This document shows positions 57,531 to 60,843 of a stretch of DNA of 60,843 bases, in pieces; positions within the stretch are counted from its first letter, which is position 1; each line of letters starts with the position of its first letter. The translations under genes and the position numbers were made by a program. The notes under the pieces were generated by a model, which worked only from the letters and a program-made list of their open reading frames with translations, had not been told where the DNA came from and did not search any database. The stretch is taken from NCBI GenBank assembly GCA_017962605.1, contig JAGCUY010000116.1:1-60843 (forward strand). Direction: 5' to 3'. This DNA is from Kiritimatiellia bacterium. GTDB lineage: Bacteria; Verrucomicrobiota; Kiritimatiellia; RFP12; JAAYLN01.

Positions 57531-58926
57531 GGAGGTAGATCATGGTAGCCGGCTCGAAGGTCGAGAAGGTCATCGGAATGGATCCTTCAGCGATATGGTC
57601 GCGGGAGACAAAGGCGAACGGCTCGGAGACCCCGCTACTGGCGGAGGCCGCAGCGGTGGTCAGTTGGGTGCCATTTTGCGACAATGGCAGGCAGAGGCGG
57701 AAGCCATGCCGTTCAACGCCGTCTACTGGATTGTTACTGCCGCGGGCGGCGGAGCGGGTATCAGGTGCAAAGGACTTGAATGATCCGCCCCTGTGGACAC
57801 GGCTTGTTCCTGTCGCAGGACCCTGCGGCTCGATGGTCGGCGAAACGGACGTGTCGTAGGCACCGTTCCAGTCTAGAACCCACTCCACCGCATTGCCATA
57901 CATGTCGTAGAAGCCCCACGGGTTTTTAGTATTGTCGGCACCTACGGCGTGAAATTCCGTGGCGACATTGTTCACCAATGTGCTGTTATAGGCGTACCAG
58001 GCGATGGCTGCGACATCGTTGTTTCCGTATTTATCGGCATTGCCCTTGCCGCTCCAAAGAGCGGTGGTTGTTCCCGCGCGGCAGGCGAACTCCCACTGCG
58101 CTTCGGTCGGGATGTCAAGCGCGAGGCCCGTCGCCGTGCGGATTGTGGCGAGGTAGCCACCGACTGCCGCTCCCGTGGTGGGCCAGTCGATTGTAGGCGC
58201 GGAGCCGCGGAGCTTGTTGTAGGTGATGTATACGACAGGGCACTGAAGCGGGTCATCGCTGCCGTATGGTTCGGGCCAAACGGCTGAAGGATCTGTCCGC
58301 TCCTGGCAACCCATGAGAGCGAACTGGCGGCGCGTCGTCTCGTAAATGGCGAGGTAGTAGTCGTTCGTGAGACTGACGGCGTGCAGGACTTCGCTGGTCG
58401 CCCGGTAGGGCGATTCGTTCGTCGGCGAACCCATCATGAAGGTCTTGCCGGCGGCATAGACTTTCTTCATCACGAGGTGGGTCGTGCGGTAGATGTCGTT
58501 GGTGAGGCCGCCGCCGGGAAGGGCATCGACGGACTGGTAGTAGGCGTGGGTGCCGTTCACAATGTCGATGTCCAAGACGTCAGGCGGATTGTCGGCGGCC
58601 CAGGCGGTGATTTCCACCGAGAAGGAGGGCGTGTCTATGCGGTGGTCGGGCCAGCTCTTGCGGGCGTTCCACTCAATAATGTGGTTCCCCACCGGGACGA
58701 GTTTGTTCACGTCGCCTGTGACGAGCTTGATGTTCTCGCTGCCGATGGAGACACCGTTCGTGAGAATCTCCATCGTGATGTATGCAGGCTCGTCGAGCGT
58801 GTATGCGACGTGCAGGACACGCGATGGGTCCTGACGAACGCTGAAGTTCGATATCTGCGGATCGGCCAGATTGCCGAAGGCCGCTGCGGCGCCGAGTAGG
58901 GCGAATGTATGGAGTATAGTTTTCAT
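57526..58926 (-). CDS. Secreted SUMF (FGE-like) domain protein with C-terminal tail
   Basis: A 466-residue paralogue of the previous gene: signal peptide about 1-17, beta domain about 22-130, SUMF module about 150-420 ending HGFRLCLPLS. Here the motif VHRGGSFKSFAPDTRSAARGSNN is nearer to the general SUMF consensus, still without the FGE cysteine pair. An extra C-terminal tail of about 45 residues (SEPFAFVSRDH...FSTFEPATMIYLR) follows. The same tail occurs in the 71-residue protein at 59.1 kb. Stop codon TAG is at the edge of the CTAG repeat; the ATG abuts another repeat. Confidence 0.83.
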   Translation of the reverse strand: MKTILHTFALLGAAAAFGNLADPQISNFSVRQDPSRVLHVAYTLDEPAYITMEILTNGVSIGSENIKLVTGDVNKLVPVGNHIIEWNARKSWPDHRIDTPSFSVEITAWAADNPPDVLDIDIVNGTHAYYQSVDALPGGGLTNDIYRTTHLVMKKVYAAGKTFMMGSPTNESPYRATSEVLHAVSLTNDYYLAIYETTRRQFALMGCQERTDPSAVWPEPYGSDDPLQCPVVYITYNKLRGSAPTIDWPTTGAAVGGYLATIRTATGLALDIPTEAQWEFACRAGTTTALWSGKGNADKYGNNDVAAIAWYAYNSTLVNNVATEFHAVGADNTKNPWGFYDMYGNAVEWVLDWNGAYDTSVSPTIEPQGPATGTSRVHRGGSFKSFAPDTRSAARGSNNPVDGVERHGFRLCLPLSQNGTQLTTAAASASSGVSEPFAFVSRDHIAEGSIPMTFSTFEPATMIYLR

Positions 58927-59106
58927 AGTGGTTAGTCGTTAGTGGTTAGTCGTAGTGGTAGTGGTTAGGGGTTAGGGGCTAGGGACTAGGGGCTAGGGGC
59001 TAGGCTAGTGAGGAGGTGTAGGTGGTAGGTGTAGGCGTAGAGGGAGATGTTAGTGGCTAGTCGTTAGTTGTTAGTGGTTAGTTGTAGTGGTAGTGGTTAG
59101 GGGCTA
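58927..59106. repeat. Long CTAGGGG/TAGTGGTTAG repeat array
   Basis: About 180 bp of short units (TAGTGGTTAGTCG, TTAGGGGTTAGGGG, GACTAGGGGCTAGG, GTGGTAGGTGTAGG). It fills the whole gap between the SUMF start codon and the stop of the small secreted-protein gene. No promoter is recognisable in it. Confidence 0.85.
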
Positions 59107-59319
59107 GAGGAGGATTACCAGAGTCGTGGGCTCAAAGGTCGAGAAGGCCGTTTGCTGCGACTCGACAGTGACATGGTCGCGGGAGAGGAAGGCGATGGGC
59201 GCCGATTGGACAACATGCGCGGCCGCCGTGACTGCGGCCAGAAGCGCCACAGTGGCCGCAATGGCGGCGCAGGCCGACTTCCCGCAAGCGGCGCGGCGGC
59301 GTGGCTTTGTTTCTTTCAT
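59104..59319 (-). CDS. Small secreted protein: signal peptide plus SUMF-type C-terminal tail
   Basis: A 71-residue protein. Residues 1-35 are a typical signal peptide after a basic start (MKETKPRRR...). The remaining segment (SAPIAFLSRDH...FSTFEPTTLVILL) is clearly homologous to the last 33 residues of the SUMF protein just downstream (SEPFAFVSRDH...FSTFEPATMIYLR). So it looks like a SUMF-protein gene with everything between signal peptide and tail removed, or a free-standing tail protein. AAAGG lies about 10 bases before the ATG. Expression is unknown, and the small size leaves some doubt. Confidence 0.6.
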   Translation of the reverse strand: MKETKPRRRAACGKSACAAIAATVALLAAVTAAAHVVQSAPIAFLSRDHVTVESQQTAFSTFEPTTLVILL

Positions 59320-59423
59320 CGGTGTTTGCCTTTCGTTTGCTCGTTTGCGAACGGGGCGCCCAACGCAGGCGACCCATCTTTGATGTTATTATTCTCTCAT
59401 ATTCCAAGCATTTCGCATAGACT

Positions 59424-59473
59424 CTTTATTTGGCAAAATATCACTTTTATGGAAATCGGATTTCTGATATAAT
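59424..59473 (+). promoter_or_regulatory. Extended -10 and imperfect direct repeats upstream of the third XylR
   Basis: TGATATAAT gives a -10 TATAAT at 59468-59473. No good -35 is present. Imperfect repeats CTTTATTTGGCAAA (59424-59437) and CTTTTATGGAAAT (59444-59456), 20 bp apart, lie upstream and could bind an AraC-type activator. Predicted start near 59480. Confidence 0.4.
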
Positions 59474-59489
59474 TTTAGTTGTTGTCCCA

Positions 59490-59574
59490 TCAAAGCAATC
59501 ACGCCCGTCAAAGCAATCACGCAGAGTCGCAGAGAGGCAGAGGTCGCAGAGACCGTTCTTCTCTTCCTCTCTGC
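59490..59574 (+). repeat. Leader with direct repeats and a long hairpin before the XylR start
   Basis: Two copies of TCAAAGCAATCACGC (59490-59504, 59508-59522), then a CGCAGAG-type repeat. GCAGAGAGGCAGAG (59529-59542) pairs with CTCTTCCTCTCTGC (59561-59574), 13 of 14 positions, ending one base before the ATG. Confidence 0.7.
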
Positions 59575-60828
59575 ATGAAAATTGTGTGGGATGCTACTCA
59601 AAATTATGTCGCCATGAAGAAGATTCCCGAATACCGCCACCTAGGCCGAGTCACAGCCGTAATCGCCATCGACGCCCATGCTGGGCAACAGAAGTTGTTG
59701 GGCATCATGCGTTTTTTAAATGAGCGCATTCCACGTGGAGAGGACAAGTGGGCGCTTTCCCTCATGTATTCACATGTCGCAATAACCGCCGCAGAGCTCC
59801 GGCGCGCCAAACGCCAAGGCGTGAAGGGGATAATCATCCTCGACTACCCGTCCGAGGAGACGATAGGGCTCGTCGCACGCAGCGGCATCCCCTGCGTGGT
59901 GGAAACGACGGAGCGACTCCACAACGATGATTCCAGCCACAAAGAACACAAAGGGCACAAAGGATTCGCGAACTCCAGCATCGTGCGGATCATTTGCGAC
60001 GCCCGCGAACTTGCGCGCGAGGCTGCGCAGAACCTCGTGGTGCGGCAGTCATTCGCATCATTCGGATTCGTTGGGACTATCTTTGGAGAGTCGTGGTCGC
60101 ACGAGCGCGGCGCCTTCTTCCAGGAGGCGCTGGCCGAACGCGGACACGAGTGCGCAATTTTCAAATCAAGGCGCGGCAACCTTGGCGCATGGCTCGCCGC
60201 CCTCCCGCGCCCCGCCGCCATCTGCGCCGCCAACGACTCCACCGCGCGGGATGTGGCGAACTCAGCCCTTGCGCAGGGGCTGCGCATCCCGGACGACATC
60301 GCCATTCTCGGCATCGATGACGACCCCATGTTCTGCCTCTCCGCCTCACCAGAGCTGTCGTCGGTCGTGCAGGACTTCGAGTCATGCGGCTTCCAGGCCG
60401 CCGAGGCGCTCCAGCGCCTGATGGACGGCGACACATCCGGGCCACACCTCCTCCGCTACGGGGCGCGCGGGGTTTCTATCCGCGAATCGACGCTCTCATC
60501 CTCGCCGCATGCGGACTTCGTGCAAAAGGCGCTGGACTGGATCGACGCCAACGCATGCAGCTACATCGGCGCCGCCGACGTGGCAAGGGCGCTTGGCGTA
60601 TCGCGCCGGATTCTCGACCTTCGCTTCCGCGAACTGCTGCGGACGACTGTCCACGCCGTCCTGCGGGAGCGGCGGCTTGAGGAGGTAAAACTCCTCCTCT
60701 CCACCACCGACATGACAGTCGGGCGCATCACGGAGCAGTGCGGCTTCACCAGCGCCGGCCACCTGAAGAACCTCTTCCGCCGCACCTTCGGCTGCTCAAT
60801 GCGCGACTGGCGCAAGGCGGCGAAGTAG
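59575..60828 (+). CDS. XylR-like regulator (LacI-type sensor plus AraC domain)
   Basis: A 417-residue regulator if started at ATG 59575; ATG 59614 is an equally possible start. Neither has a Shine-Dalgarno. Sensor about 30-300 (GVKGIIILDYPS, AAICAANDSTARDVANSA, AILGIDDDPMF), AraC domain about 315-417 (SYIGAADVARALGVSRRILDLRF and VGRITEQCGFTSAGHLKNLFRRTFG). A SHKEHKGHKGF segment near 122 is encoded by an in-frame repeat. It is divergent from the SUMF-related genes and is a candidate regulator of them. Confidence 0.88.
   Translation: MKIVWDATQNYVAMKKIPEYRHLGRVTAVIAIDAHAGQQKLLGIMRFLNERIPRGEDKWALSLMYSHVAITAAELRRAKRQGVKGIIILDYPSEETIGLVARSGIPCVVETTERLHNDDSSHKEHKGHKGFANSSIVRIICDARELAREAAQNLVVRQSFASFGFVGTIFGESWSHERGAFFQEALAERGHECAIFKSRRGNLGAWLAALPRPAAICAANDSTARDVANSALAQGLRIPDDIAILGIDDDPMFCLSASPELSSVVQDFESCGFQAAEALQRLMDGDTSGPHLLRYGARGVSIRESTLSSSPHADFVQKALDWIDANACSYIGAADVARALGVSRRILDLRFRELLRTTVHAVLRERRLEEVKLLLSTTDMTVGRITEQCGFTSAGHLKNLFRRTFGCSMRDWRKAAK
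59938..59968. repeat. CACAAAGAACACAAAGG repeat inside the XylR gene
   Basis: Three CACAAAG-type 9-bp units in frame encode SHKEHKGHKG in the sensor domain, in a loop between conserved strands. The reading frame is preserved. Confidence 0.75.
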
Positions 60829-60843
60829 AAGGGGGAATGGGGA

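Noticed and set aside
37484..58926. Diversity-generating retroelement acting on SUMF/C-lectin domains
   Set aside because: DGR targets often have this fold, but there is no reverse transcriptase gene, no template repeat, and paralogue differences are not concentrated at adenine positions that I can see.
56165..58926. SUMF proteins as true formylglycine-generating enzymes
   Set aside because: The paired active-site cysteines are absent at the expected place and no sulfatase gene is in the window.
57434..59106. CRISPR-like array
   Set aside because: Units are 6-12 bp, degenerate and contiguous, with no constant spacers and no cas genes.

Overview
The window looks like a chromosomal segment of a polysaccharide-degrading bacterium of the PVC group, most likely Kiritimatiellota or a close relative (Verrucomicrobiota/Lentisphaerota). 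This is inferred from the gene repertoire: secreted LamG-like, SUMF and beta-helix proteins, fused LacI/AraC-type (XylR-like) regulators, many glycoside hydrolases (GHs), and orphan AAA/PD-(D/E)XK ATPases. No 16S or ribosomal gene is present to confirm it. DNA is GC-rich, so long antisense ORFs are common and were ignored. From about 1.7 to 59.3 kb every gene I accept, and the one tRNA, lies on the minus strand.

Layout. 0-1.7 kb (plus): ybaB-recR and a Kdo/WaaP-like kinase. 1.7-3.4 kb: a large unknown protein and tRNA-Gly(CCC) with a near-consensus promoter. 3.45-4.39 kb: a gene-free ~930-bp imperfect inverted repeat whose two outer units each fold into a three-way junction. 4.5-6.9 kb: an ArsB/NhaD-type permease with an EIIA-CBS regulator. 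6.95-14.3 kb: GH5 enzyme, beta-helix surface protein, mannose-6-phosphate isomerase, AAA ATPase. 14.4-18.2 kb: AraC regulator, glycyl radical enzyme and its activase. 18.4-26.7 kb: two GH-A enzymes, a LamG-like protein and a XylR-type regulator. 26.7-37.4 kb: ATPase, GH36-GH5-like fusion, REP-type transposase, phosphodiesterase, LamG protein and a second XylR. 37.5-47.4 kb: GH5-SUMF fusion, flippase, BNR sialidase-like protein, a third GH5, CocE hydrolase, acetylxylan-esterase-like protein. 47.4-59.3 kb: AAA/PD-(D/E)XK ATPase, GH39-like chimera, SGNH hydrolase, two serine hydrolases, a six-hairpin glycosidase, two SUMF proteins and a 71-residue secreted protein. 59.5 kb to the end (plus): a third XylR.

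How it works together. The enzymes would suit extracellular breakdown of a galacto(gluco)mannan or mixed hemicellulose/glycan: GH5 enzymes with a common N-terminal beta-sandwich, an alpha-galactosidase/GH5-like fusion, GH39-like enzymes, esterases and a BNR enzyme, with ManA feeding mannose into glycolysis. At least two XylR genes are followed by a secreted LamG gene with a tandem direct repeat between them that overlaps the expected -35 position.

The most unusual aspect is repetitive DNA. Degenerate short-period repeats occur between genes and, in frame, inside coding sequences (GH5, manA, two XylR genes, one signal peptide), often next to perfect GC-rich hairpins. Some directly abut start codons that lack a Shine-Dalgarno sequence, and others supply stop codons. 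Near 46-52 kb two chimeric genes carry remnants of neighbouring gene families fused to enzymes.
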